From Aspidapion aeneum (Eukaryota > Arthropoda > Insecta > Coleoptera > Brentidae): a DNA stretch of 64,000 bases. Below are positions 44,701 to 56,700 of the stretch, one piece after another. The stretch spans positions 140,499,369-140,563,368 of the forward strand of contig OY755039.1 of assembly GCA_963576565.1 (NCBI GenBank), in the 5' to 3' direction. How positions within the stretch are numbered: position 1 is the first letter of the stretch; each line of letters begins with the position of its first letter. Below the pieces are notes generated by a model that worked only from the letters and a program-made list of their open reading frames with translations, ran no database searches and was not told the DNA's origin. The translations under genes were made by a program, and so were the position numbers.

Positions 44701-47700
44701 TAGAAGTTAATGACTATGTCGAACGTTTAAGGCAAAAGCTGCACGATATCCATGAAGTGGTTAGAGAGCGAATAGAAATAGCCAGTGACCGCATGAAAGC
44801 GAGATATGACCTGAAAGCAAACTCTTCAGGGTTCAAAGAGAATGATCAAGTCTGGCTATACAATCCTCAACGCAAGAAAGGAAGATCACCTAAGTTGACA
44901 CCACCATGGGAAGGGCCTTATAAAGTTGTTAAGAGAATTAATGATGTAGTCTACCGAATCCAGAGAAGCCCGAAGTCCAAGATGAAAGTTGTTCATCTAG
45001 ACAGACTAAAACCTTACCTGGGAAATGTGGATCGAGACGATCAAACCTGAAGAGGAGGATAGTGTTACAAATTTAAGTTATTTAAATTTTATAATTGGAA
45101 TTTATTTAGGTTTAGTGTAGTATTAGGTCGATTTATCTTAAGGTTGTATTCTTAGTCTAGGTTTTAGTTGCGTTGTCTGTGGCTTGCGGTCGCGGTAGTG
45201 CGGGAACTTTCCGGACGTCGAAGGCTGCCGGAAAGTTCGAGAGAGATGGACGATCCTATATATAGGGCCGGGGTCGCGCACCAGGCAGTCAGTCACAGAT
45301 GACGTGCTGTAGTGGTCGTGAGATTAACACGAAGTTAATAGACCGATTATAGTAGTGAATTATTAGCAAGTTATTACTAAGTTTAAGTGCGTGTTTTTGT
45401 ACATAATTTGTCGAAATAAATTGACGTATCGTTTTCAACAATTGCGAGTTTTAATTTGTCGTTGTGAACCCGTAACAATATCTTTGCGTTTCAGATGATT
45501 TTGAAACTTTTTTGTTGCGCCGTCTGTATGTCTGCCTGTCTGTCTGTAACGACCAACGCGCATAACTCAAAAACCGCTTGGCCGATTTTAATGAAATTTG
45601 GTACCTAGGCTGGGTTTTGGGCCGAGATGGTCCCATTTAAAAATGAACAAAATCCACCGAACACAAACCAAATAAAAGCGTGGGGGTAGTATTCAAAAAT
45701 TAGAATTTATGAGGAATTATGGCGTGTGTGATATCAAACGAAAGGTAATTGAGTCTGGAGTTAAACAAAATACATTTTAATTTATTTTAAAAAAAGGGTG
45801 GGGGTATATTTCAAAAATTTAGTGTTTAAGTGGAAATATGGCGTGTGTGATATCAAACGAAAGGTAATTGAGTCTGGAGTTAAACAAAATACATTTTAGT
45901 TTTTAAAAAAAGGGTGGGGGTAGATTTGAAAAATTAGAGTTTAAGTCAAAACATGGCTTGTGTGGTATCAAACGAAAGGTAACTGAGTCTGGAGTTCAAT
46001 AAAATATACTTCAGTTTTTAGTTATATTAGCTTTCAAGTAGATAAACTAAAACTATAGTACCCAGTGTGAGCTTATGTGCCCATAGATTGGCAGAGTATT
46101 TAGTCATCCATACTGTAGATATAGGCCATTCATTACATTCAGAATGGGTCATTCTATTGAAAACCATATACAGTGAAACCTCTCCTTGCGGACACCTCTA
46201 TTAAGCGGACACTCCCTTTAGGCGGACAAATTTGTTGGAACCAAGTTGTTCCCTATTTCTTTACATGTAAAATTCACTCCTATAACCGGACGCGGACAAT
46301 TTGTTTTTGTTTAAAAATAATTCTGAAAATTGCCTTATCCGGACGGCGTATTTACGTTTCCGTGCTCATTTCACGTCGGCGCGGTTTTGAAATAGACACG
46401 GAAATGTTACACTATATTTGGGTTCAAATATGTGTTGATTTTAAGAGTTTTGATCTCGAAATGAGCACGGATCTGTAACAGAACATCGCTCATTAAACTA
46501 TTACAACTGTCAGGTTAAAACGCTAACATAACGAAAGCTAATCAATCAAATCTAACCGAACCGAACCAAAGCAAACTGAACCAATAATTAAAATTAAAAA
46601 AAAACTTTCCTGACTTCCTACCCGGGATCCTAGAGAATGTGAATCCGAACCGAATTGAACCAAACCGAACCGAACCAAAGCAAACTGAACCAACAATTAA
46701 AAAAAAAACTTTCCTGACTTCTTTCCCGGAATCCTAGAGGGTGTGAATATTGTTGTAGTTTAGTTTGGTTAGGTTAGGTTTGGTTCGGTTTAGTTAGGAT
46801 CGGTTCGGATTTACATCCTCTAGGAACCCGGGTAGGAACTTTTTTTTTTTTAATTATTGGTTCAGTTTGCTTTGGTTCAGTTAGATTTGATTGATTAGCG
46901 TTTGTTAGGTTAGGTTTTTGAAACTTTCTATTTTCATGTGGTTAGAAATCAAGTGAAAATCATTTAAATCATTAAAATTTATTAATAACAGAACAACATC
47001 TGTCGTCGTAGTTGCCGGTGTAAGACAATGAACACTGAACTTTGCAGGTATAGTTAATGGAAGAGTGTTCTTCAAACTTCAAAGAATTTCAAAATCTTGA
47101 GTAATATTAGTACAAATACTTTTAAACTGCTCCATAATTTTCATATTAACAAACATATAACCTCAAAATCAAACCAATAAACAACGTGAATCCAATTTAA
47201 GTTTCAAATGTGCACTAATAAGTAAACCCCTGCGCTGCATAATTCAATACAAATCCGTGCCTTGTTCGAGCCTCGGCGCCTTAAAATCAACACGCATTTG
47301 TAACCAAATATGTTGCAACATTTCCGTGTCTATTTCAAAACAGCGCTGCCGTGAAATCAGCACGGAAACGTAAATACCCAACCGGACGCGAGTCTCTCTG
47401 ACAACGGGACGATGCGCTGCCGACATGGGCATAAATATTATGTAGTATGATGGCAACAACGCACTCTGCAGCCGGGAAATTACCTCTTTCCTTTTTAATG
47501 TGGAGACTAAATACTTCTGTCGTATTTACAACATATTTTATTCAGCGGGACTGCTGTGTTTTATTTTTATTGTTCAGTTGGGTAATAATAGATCTCTTTG
47601 AAATGGCGCCTAGTTAATAAATATATGGGTGAATATCTGGAAAGTGACGGATTTTGATGTGACCTACACAAAAACATGTTAAAACATTTTTTTTGATACA

Positions 47701-50700
47701 AAACTAATTTTATTTTTATAGTTCTATTAAATAACTAACAAGCAAGTTCATTTTTGGAAGATTATAAAAAATATTTGATTTAGATAACAGAGGTTTTATG
47801 TAACAATCGTCAGTAACCTGGAGTGTCACCATTAGAATTTTACTATATTTTAATTAAATTATGTTCTTATAATTATTTATTGGAGTAATTTCTTAATAAG
47901 CATTAAAAAACAACCTTTAGTTATCTAAATAGTCAAAACCAGAATTGTTTTAAAGTTACTTGTTTTTAAATATTCAAATTTCAACTTTGTCACCAAAAAT
48001 TGCATCAGTTACCTGTGCCTTCAGATTTTTTTATCCATTTGGCATTATTGGTTCATTCTTGACCTTCAGTTGCTAAGTGAAAAAGAGCTCTGTGATTCGG
48101 AAAACGCGCGAGCGGTATAATTCGATGTCACACGTCTAAGACAGTGTGGTGTGTCCTTTAACCTATCCATACTCGCGTGTGTAACCTTCAGTTTGATCAG
48201 TAACCTGGTAAGTTTTTAAAAGGTAGAACAGCAAAAAAACAATTTAAAAAATGGTGAAACTAATTACAATAGGATAAACTTTTTGAGTTTTCTTGTTTAT
48301 TAGACTCAATTTTAGTATTATTAATAATATCTGACAAAACGTGACAAAATCGTCAGTTACCTGTGCATCAGTTACCTGTGAGAATACTTACAGGTTACTG
48401 ACCTGCTCTACAAGTAACTGACTCGTTTGTTACAAGCTTTTATTTAGCTTAACATGTTCTGTCTAACTATCTAACTAACTATCTAAGTATTAAATCTTGT
48501 GAAGCGTTTTTGACACACTTCCCATTATCCGATTTGGATAAAACATGACAATACAACATTAAGAAAAAAATATCCTCCCACCCCTTCTATAGAAAAATGC
48601 GTTTTTGACACATTTCCCATTATCCGATTTGGATGAAATTTAGTATACATATAGTGGTCCGATGACAATACAACAATAATAAAAAAATGTCCTAGTACCC
48701 TACCCCCCACCCCTTCCATAAAAAAATGTGTTTGTGACTTTTATATACAAATTTTAGCATTTTTTTTATAAAAATTTTTTTTTAAATAATTTTGTTTGTT
48801 CTTATAATCAGTTACCTGTACAATGCAAAAGCTATTAATTTTGAAAGAAAAAATAAAAAAATATACTTATTTTTAAAAGAAATCAAATATTAAAGGTTAG
48901 TTGGCCAAAAAAACAAAATATTTTAAAATTTGAACGTTTTTCTATGGCAACATGTTATTTGGTTTTATTTAGTCAGTTTAGAACGTTTTTCTACGTTGTC
49001 CGACGCCTATTCTCCACCTCCTTCGATCCTGAAAATCATCTTCTGTCAGATTTTTTTGACTCATTGATCTTTGTATTGACTGTTGCCATTCTAGTTTAGG
49101 ACGCCCTCTTTTTCTGCGCCCTATTGGTTGCCATTCTAGGACCTGCTTTGGTAATCTTTCGTCGTTCATCCGTTGTACATGGCCGTACCATATCAGTTGT
49201 CTTTTAGTGATGTCATCCGTTATGCTTCCTTCGATTCCCATTCTTTCTTTTATGATCTCATTTCTTATGTGATCTGTTCTAGATATTATCATTGATCTTC
49301 TTATTGTATCCATTTCGACACTTTCCATTTTTGTTTTGTATTTTTCTGTTACGCGACAAGTCTCTATTCCATACAACAGCGTGCTTTTCACCATTGTTTC
49401 ATATATGTTAAATTTTACATTCTTTTTTATCTCTCTTACCTTTTTTGCTTTTACTATTCTTTTTTCCAGTTCTTTACAGTCTGTTCCTGTCTTATCAAAT
49501 GTGACACCCAAGTATACATTGTCTAGTTCTAACTCACTGGATTCGTTTCCAATACATAAGTACTGTGTCTTGTCCACGTTCACTGTTAATCCCCACTTTT
49601 GGTATTCTTCCATTAACTTTCTCATCATATACTCCATGTCCTCTTTATCATTAGCTACAATTACTTGGTCGTCAGCAAACTGTAGTGTGTATATGGTAAA
49701 TCGGTCGTTAAGTTGTATTCCCATGCCGTGCACTTTCCGTTTCCAGTTTGTTAGAGCTACTGCGATATATATTTTAAAAAGAGTTGGAGAAATACAACAT
49801 CCCTGTCTTAAGCCTTTTGTTACCAGGAATTCTTTTGAAAGTCGATTTCCAATTTTAATTTTAGATTTTGACCCTTTGTATAGTTCTTTTATCGCTTTTA
49901 TGTATGTATGATTGATATTAGTCTGCTCTAGCACTGTCCATAGTTTTTTGTAGGTCCACAAAGGTAACATGAGTCTCTATATTTCTGGCGCTCCTTTTCT
50001 CAATTACTTGTTTAAGACAAAAAACATTATCACTACAAGATCTGCCTGCACGAAACCCACTTTGCTCTTCTTCTTCTTGTTCATGAAAATCCTTCTCTAT
50101 TAGATCTCTAAGAATCCTACCGTACAATCTACTGAGAGTACTGGTTACTGAAATTCCTCTGTAATTGTTGCAATCCAGCTTGTTTCTTTTTTTATGTATT
50201 GAGGATATGAATGCAATTTTCCAATCATCAGGTACTGGATGTCCGTTTATGCATTGATTGATAATATATGTGAGATTTTCGATTAGTTTCTCTGATCCAT
50301 ATTTAAGCATGTCAGCATATATTCCTCCAGGTCCGCTAGCTTTTCCGGATTTAAGCTTTTTAATACTATTTTTTATCATTTCTTTTTCGATGATCACTTC
50401 CTCTCCGTGTACTTCTATGTCTCTCCTCGGAGAGGCTGCCAGATATTCGGGTCTTGTTTCCTGCAGCAGTCCCTTGTAGTATTCTGTCCATTGTTCTGGT
50501 TTGATGATCTGGATGTTTACTTTTTCTTTTGTTGGGTTTTTTACTGTAGAAATGAATTTCCATACTTCAGAACTCTGCCTACCTCCTACGTGTGTATTGA
50601 TATCGTGGCATTTGCGCTCGTTCATTTTTTTCTGTGCGTATCAAATTTCTTAGCTGTCTTCTGGTTTCCCTGTAGATTTCTAGGTCTCTTTGTTCTTTAG

Positions 50701-53700
50701 TACTGAGCCATTTCAAGTATGTGCGTTTTTTCTCTTTGACCATTTCCTGTATTTTTTCCGTCCACCACATCTTCCTGCTATTTCTATTATCTTGGTACCC
50801 AACAGCTTCGATGCTTGCTTCCTTCAAGCTTTTTATTATGTTTGTATATATCTCTTCAAATGAGTGTTCTGTGTTTATTAATTTTTTATCTAATCGGTTT
50901 TGATACAATCTTTGAGTACTTTCGATTTCTAGACTTCTAAAGTTGTATTTTTGATTGATGATTGATGTTATTTGGTACTTTGGTCATATTTTCATTGATT
51001 TTTTGTATTTATATATTAACTTTCATGTATGTACACAATTTTTGCTCCAACTCTGTCACTTTCCAGATATCTACCCATATATTAGAATTTCGTAGTTCCC
51101 TCTCATAAGCGGACAAAATCGACGAAACCGTGAGTGTCCGCTTATAGGAGGTTTCACTGTACAGGGTGACAATTTAAAAACTATCCACCCCAGGTTTTTC
51201 GAGAACCGATCAGTGACGGCTGCTACAGGGAGGGCAACGAGGCAGATCCCTCCCAAAACTAGACAACAAACAGTATTTTTCATTGATTTATATTAAAAAA
51301 GTTAAACCTTCCCATACAACATGTCTAGTTCTTTTTTTTAGTCTGTGGTTAACAAAAGTCGATTATTTGGGTAAACTTTTTTAGCGTAAATAATTACAAG
51401 CCGGGAGCACCGCGCGGGACAAGATTTCAATTTCACCCGTTTTTCAGCCGTGTATGGGTGGCTGTTCTCGCGCGGGGGCGGGAGGAATGTTTTTTTAGTT
51501 GACGTCGGCCATATTCATCGTGCGAAAACGTTCGTTGCCTTTCCTACGTGTTACCGGTTCTATTCTTAGTGAAAACCTATGAGTTTGTTTTGATTTGGGG
51601 TAAGTCAGTAGTTAAAAGCCTTGCCGGTCGCGTGTCCATCGTTTGTTTTTATTTGTTTTCAAAATGAATAAATACAGTCGATTATATAATTATATATATA
51701 TATTTATCGGTTTCACAACGTTCTACGTCTTCCGATACCCAATCTCCACTCGTGACTGTTTACCCATAATTCATAATCTAGGCCTCTTATTCTTATTTCA
51801 CTGTCTATTCCTTCTCTCCAGCTTCTCCTTGGCCGTCCTCGTTTTCTTCGGCCAGTTGGTTTCCATTGTAGTATTTGTTTAGGTAGTCTTTCATCATTCA
51901 TTCTTTGTACATGTCCGTACCACACCAGTTGTTTTGTTCTTATATCATCCACTAAAGTACGTTCACCCACTGTCATAATTTCTCTTATTCTTTGATTTCT
52001 AACTTTATTTTTTTGATTTCCCTGCTGGGGAAAGCATTTTTTCTGTTCTATTCTTGATTGGCCTTACTTCTGAGCCGTATGTAATAATACTTTTTACAAT
52101 GGTGTTATATATAAGCTTTTTGTTATGTTTTGATATAATTTGGTCCCAAATTATTCCATTTAATAAAGTTATTGCTTTTCTTCCTTGTACGTTTCGATCT
52201 TTTATAGCTTTGTCTAGTGTTCCGTCAGCTGTAATTTTTAGACCTAAGTATTTATACTCATCACAGGACTGAATTCGCTGCCCGGTATTTAAGATAAGAT
52301 CCTGTTTCATTCCACCGATACACATATACTCTGTCTTATTGAGATTAATCTCTAGTCCCCACTTATTGTACTTTTCTATTAGTTTTCGTGTCATATATTT
52401 GAGGTCGTCATAATCCTGAGCCACTACTATCTGATCATCGGCGAAACATAAAGTATACAAGGTGGTTTCGTCCAAAGGAATTCCCATGTTTTTGCATTTT
52501 CTCTTCCATATTTTAAGGACTTGTTCCAAGTATATCTTGAAGAGCGTAGGCGAGATACAGCAACCTTGTTAAGACCTTTATTTTCTTGAAAGCCTTTGGT
52601 TAGTTTTGCTTTTATTTTAACTTTTGCCTTACTATTGCGGTATGACTCTTTAATGGCCTTAATTAGTTGTACGCTTATGTTTGTGTTTTCCAACACTTTC
52701 CAACGTAGATTTAGTGGTATACTATCATATGCCTTCTGCAAATCGACGTAAAGCAGATGCAGCTCTTGTCCGTATGCCATTTTCTTTTCAATAACTTGGG
52801 TTATTCAAAAGAGATGATCTGAAGTCGATCTACCGGCCCTGAAACCAGCTTGTTCTTCTGCCTCCATGTCTTTATATTCGCTCTCCACTTTATTTCTTAT
52901 TATTTTACCGATTATATAATTAACTGTGTAAATTTAAATACGTTGACATATGAACTTCGATTAACTTACCTCCAGGAAAGGACTTGATACTCCAGGTAAT
53001 TGCATTTTGTTCAGGGGCGTACTTAACGCTACCGATCGAAGTTTTGAATTTGGGCGAGTCCGCATCTGGAGGCACTGGAATCACTATTTCAACATTGTTT
53101 GCTGTTGAACGTCTTTTAAACTGAGATTTTGCCTAAAAAATAACGAGTCGTTAAATACCGAGATGAATTCCATCAAAGGAGCATGCGCCAAAATTAACGT
53201 CAAAATGTCTAATTTATATTATTGGCGCGAATACCGTCATTGGCGCGAGATCGAAGAGCTTAACGTATAATAAAAAATTCAAGGTATAAAATAATGGTCA
53301 ATTCTAATTTTTAGGTATGATTTTATGTAGGTATCGGGTGGTTTTTTATAACCGGAGCACTCAGCAACTTTATCATTGAAAATAAATTGAGATTTTTTTG
53401 GTTAATTATGACAACTTTAAAAGCCAACATAATTTTTTTCTATCCGTCACCATGTACACGGTGTCCCAAATTCGATGTTTTTGGGGGGTTTCGGGTATTT
53501 CTAGGGGGGCTAAAAAAAACTGATCCCCCTTTGTGACACTCAAATTTCAAAAGAAACTTAAAGGTGAAAATCGCATTTTGATATAGCAAGCCGTTTGTAA
53601 ACGACGGGGTGTTTTTAAAAAGTCTGCATTTTGGGAAGGGGTCTATAACTTGTTTATTTAATAATATTTTTTATTTCTGTGACAAAATTCTTAAGACACT

Positions 53701-56700
53701 TTTTTAAGAGGAATTCAACTGTTAAATTAAATTTTATTTGTCACGTTTAGTTTTTGAGATATCACTAAAATTATTTTTTTTCCCTTTATTTCTTTATATT
53801 TTTGTATTTTTTTTATTTTTACCACATATTTTAGTTTGCTTAATGGGTTCGGTTCGGTTTAATATTATAAAAATAAAAAAAATAATAAAGAGGTGATTAA
53901 AAAATAAAAATAAAGAAAACAATAAAAAAATAAAATATTGAGTGTGATACATCATTTTAAAGGAAATTTACAGCTGATTTTAAAAATCGAATAAAAAAAG
54001 AGTTATTCTGTAAGAAAAATAACAACTTTATGCAATATCTTAAAAACCAAAAGAGATAAATAAAAACCGTTTACATCTGTCAATTCTTCAAGAAAAGATC
54101 TATAAGAAAGCTATTTACACAAAAACAAAATTTTTATAAACAAAAAAGTTATAGACCCCCTTCCAAAATGCAGACAAAAACACTCCGTAGCTTAAAAACG
54201 GCTTGCTATATCTAAATGTGGTTTTCACCCTTAGGCTTCTCTTGAAATTTGAGCGTCGCAAAGGGATGTTAGTTTTTTTCTATCTCCCCTAGAAATACCC
54301 GACACCACAAAAAAACAACGAATTTGGGACACCCTGTACAGGGTGTGACAATGAAGTCGATTTTTTGAGAGGGAACACCCTGTATATTTTTGCATTTTAA
54401 GATTCGTCTTTTCTTTCTGATTTCAAAAATATACAATATCTATGTGCTGCGATTAATATTTTTTGAGGCATATGCAGTATTTCTTCTATATTATCTTATG
54501 CCTTTCACGTTTATTTTGTTTTGCCATGGGTGTATTGACTCTCAACTCCAATGTTTCTTGAAGTATTTCTTGATTGTGTTTGTATTTCAAATGATCACAC
54601 AGATCCAAGTTTTTTGGGAAGGAGCATTTACATTCTAGGCATCTAAACATAAAAACACTTTCTGCATAGGAATACCTTTGTTTTTGTATGCCATGTTTAC
54701 TTTGACAGTGTTTATTCAAATTAAATTGGGCACTAAATAATTTGTCACACAACTTGCACGTCACCGGCATTTTCACAGCACAAAAACGACGAATTTTCAT
54801 CAAAAAGAACTGGAAATTATTAAAGTTTTGCTGTATAAAACCATACTGAAATATCTCTGTTAATTGGTTGGCAGAAGTGACAGATCAACGCTTGCGCACG
54901 TCTTGGAATTCATCTCGGTATTTAACGACTCGTAAAAAATAAACGAATAATATACAGGGTGTCCTAGATAAAAGTAGCTATATGGGGATTTCGGAAACGG
55001 TAAGAGATACAATTTTGGTTAAATGAGAAAAAAGTTGCGCTATTCCACGCCGAATCAGATGCTGTATCGAAATTAAAAATATCTACAGGAGTTTTCAAAA
55101 TATCAAGCAAAACTAAAAGTTGTGTGTTTTGAAAAATTTTAATTTCTCCGCCATCTTGTAAACAAAGAACACCGCACCCGTGTACACAGGTTTTATGGAA
55201 AATTTTTGGCTTGGTGGAATTGGATATAATTCTAGTATGTTATAGTAGGGTATGTAACTAAAAAAAAATGTAAGTAAAGTTAAGTTTTTCTATGTACAGT
55301 TTTTGGGACAAAAACGGTTATCGTTTTTGTGTATGTTCTAATAATAATAACTCTTACATCTTGACTGACAAAAATTAATTGGCCATAAAAATGACTTAGT
55401 AAATGTCTAAGGATAAAGTCACTTATGATGTCATTCTTGTCAATTTAATAAATAATATACAGGGAATAGACAAAAAAACTTTTTTTTATATCTGCACTAT
55501 TACCGAATTTTATAACTAGCACTTTTTATTTTGGCATAGATTAATAGTTTTATATAATATTTAAAGAAAAAAAATATTTTTGTTTTTTGATTGCCCGCCA
55601 CTTTTATAGATATTAATTTTTTTATTGCAGGTGTTTTTTCTTACTAAATAAAATTGACTTTAGCTGTTTTAAGCTATTTTCCGTATGACAAAAATCAATT
55701 TTTTAATATTTTGTAATAAAATACAGCTCAAAGAATATTTTTATTAAATAAAAAAATACTAAAGCTTTTGATTGAGTCAAAGACTCTTTTCAAAAAAAAA
55801 TTTTTTTACCCTTATATAATTTTTAATTTATTTTTGGACAACGGCTCGGCGAATTTTAATGAAACCTTACCTGCTTATTTTTGTAACTTAGCGTCACACT
55901 AGGAAAAAAAATGTTTTTTTTTTCTATGTATAGTTTTAAAGATATTAATTTTTGTAACTCTATCTTATATTTACAGGACGGCGACAAAAAAAAAGGTATA
56001 CACCCCATATATATTTAATTTTTCTACTGTTTTGGCTCTTATTTGTTTAGAGTTTCGGTACGTACAGCAAAACTTGGACGTTAAATACCTTTTCTTTGTC
56101 GCCGTCCTGTAAATATAAGAATCTAAGCTACAAAAATATTTTCAAAACCAGACATTTTTTTTTCTAGTGTGACGCTAAATTACAAAAATAAGCAGGCAAA
56201 GTTTAATTAGAATTCACCGAGTCGTTTTCCAAAAATAACTTAAAAATTATTTAAGAGTAAAAAAAATCAAAAAAATTTTTTTTTAAAGACCTTTTGACTC
56301 AACCACAAGCTATAGTATTTTTTTATATAATATTCTTTGAGCTGTATTTTATTATAAAATATTTAACAAATTAATTCTTGTTATACGGAAAATAGCTCAA
56401 AATAGCGAAGTCAATTTTATTTAGTAAGAAAAAATACCTGCAATAAAAAAACTAATATCTAAAAGTAGGGGCGGGGCAATCAAAAAACAAAAATATTTTT
56501 TTTCTTTAAATATTATATAAAACTATTAATCTGTGTCAAAATAAAATGTGCTAGTTATAAAATTCGGTAATAGGGCAAATATAAAAAAAAAATTTACTAT
56601 CCCCTGTATATTATTTAATAAATTGACAAGAATGACATCATAAGTTGCTTTGTCCTTAGACCTTTACTAAGTCATTTTTATGGTCAATTAACTTTTTTGG

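Larger units (their letters stand above)
39052..45477 (+). mobile_element. Ty3/Gypsy LTR retrotransposon, young but defective
   Basis: 415-bp LTRs begin TGTTAC and end GTAACA (39052-39466 and 45063-45477). By direct reading they differ at a single base, so insertion was recent. The target duplication is ATAT (39048-39051, 45478-45481). The primer binding site TGGTGTCAGAAGTG starts at 39469 and a polypurine tract AGAGGAGGATAG precedes the 3' LTR. Order: tandem-repeat leader, gag, protease, RT, RNase H, integrase, which is the Ty3/Gypsy order. No env was seen. Two internal gaps break pol, so this copy is not autonomous. Confidence 0.95.
38957..46103 (+). mobile_element. HINE/Helitron-like repeat, copy 3, split by an LTR retrotransposon
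   Basis: The left part (38957-39051) is GCTCACACATATACTATAG... up to TTTTATAT. The right part (45482-46103) resumes at CTTTGCGTTTCAGATG and runs through the GTCT microsatellite, tandem 120-bp units and terminal hairpin to GCCCATAGATTGGCAGAGTA. Comparison with the copies at 10649 and 15054 shows the exact uninterrupted sequence at the break. It lies immediately 5' (minus strand) of AP-1mu exon 5. Confidence 0.75.
46152..51164. mobile_element. Pogo/Tigger-like DNA transposon remnant split by later insertions
   Basis: The left end reads TACAGTGAAACCTCTCC with CGGACACC phrases; the right end is GGTTTCACTGTA at 51153-51164 preceded by GTGTCCGCTTATAGGA. These inverted ends and the TA borders are typical of Tigger-type pogo elements. 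Almost all interior is replaced by other repeats: a foldback at 46335-47395, minisatellite units at 48490-48730 and an RTE-like LINE at 48963-51000. No pogo transposase of this family remains. Confidence 0.7.
53143..54933 (-). mobile_element. TIR element with zinc-finger ORF at an AP-1mu splice acceptor
   Basis: Perfect 30-bp inverted ends begin ACGAGTCGTTAAATACCGAG, with an 8-bp target duplication AAAAAATA at 53135-53142 and 54934-54941. On the minus strand the left duplication reads TATTTTTT and is followed directly by the AG of the exon-4 acceptor. The element (1791 bp) carries a C2H2 zinc-finger ORF (54486-54800) and a nested inverted-repeat element (53453-54340). Eight-bp duplications occur in hAT, P and KDZ transposons; the family is not resolved. 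Confidence 0.85.

Noticed and set aside
39052..45477. Possible insect endogenous retrovirus
   Set aside because: No envelope reading frame is present between integrase and the 3' LTR; pol ends 12 bp before the LTR, so it is treated as a Ty3/Gypsy retrotransposon.
49336..50903. Plus-strand cysteine/phenylalanine-rich frames
   Set aside because: Antisense shadows of the RTE-like LINE coding strand.
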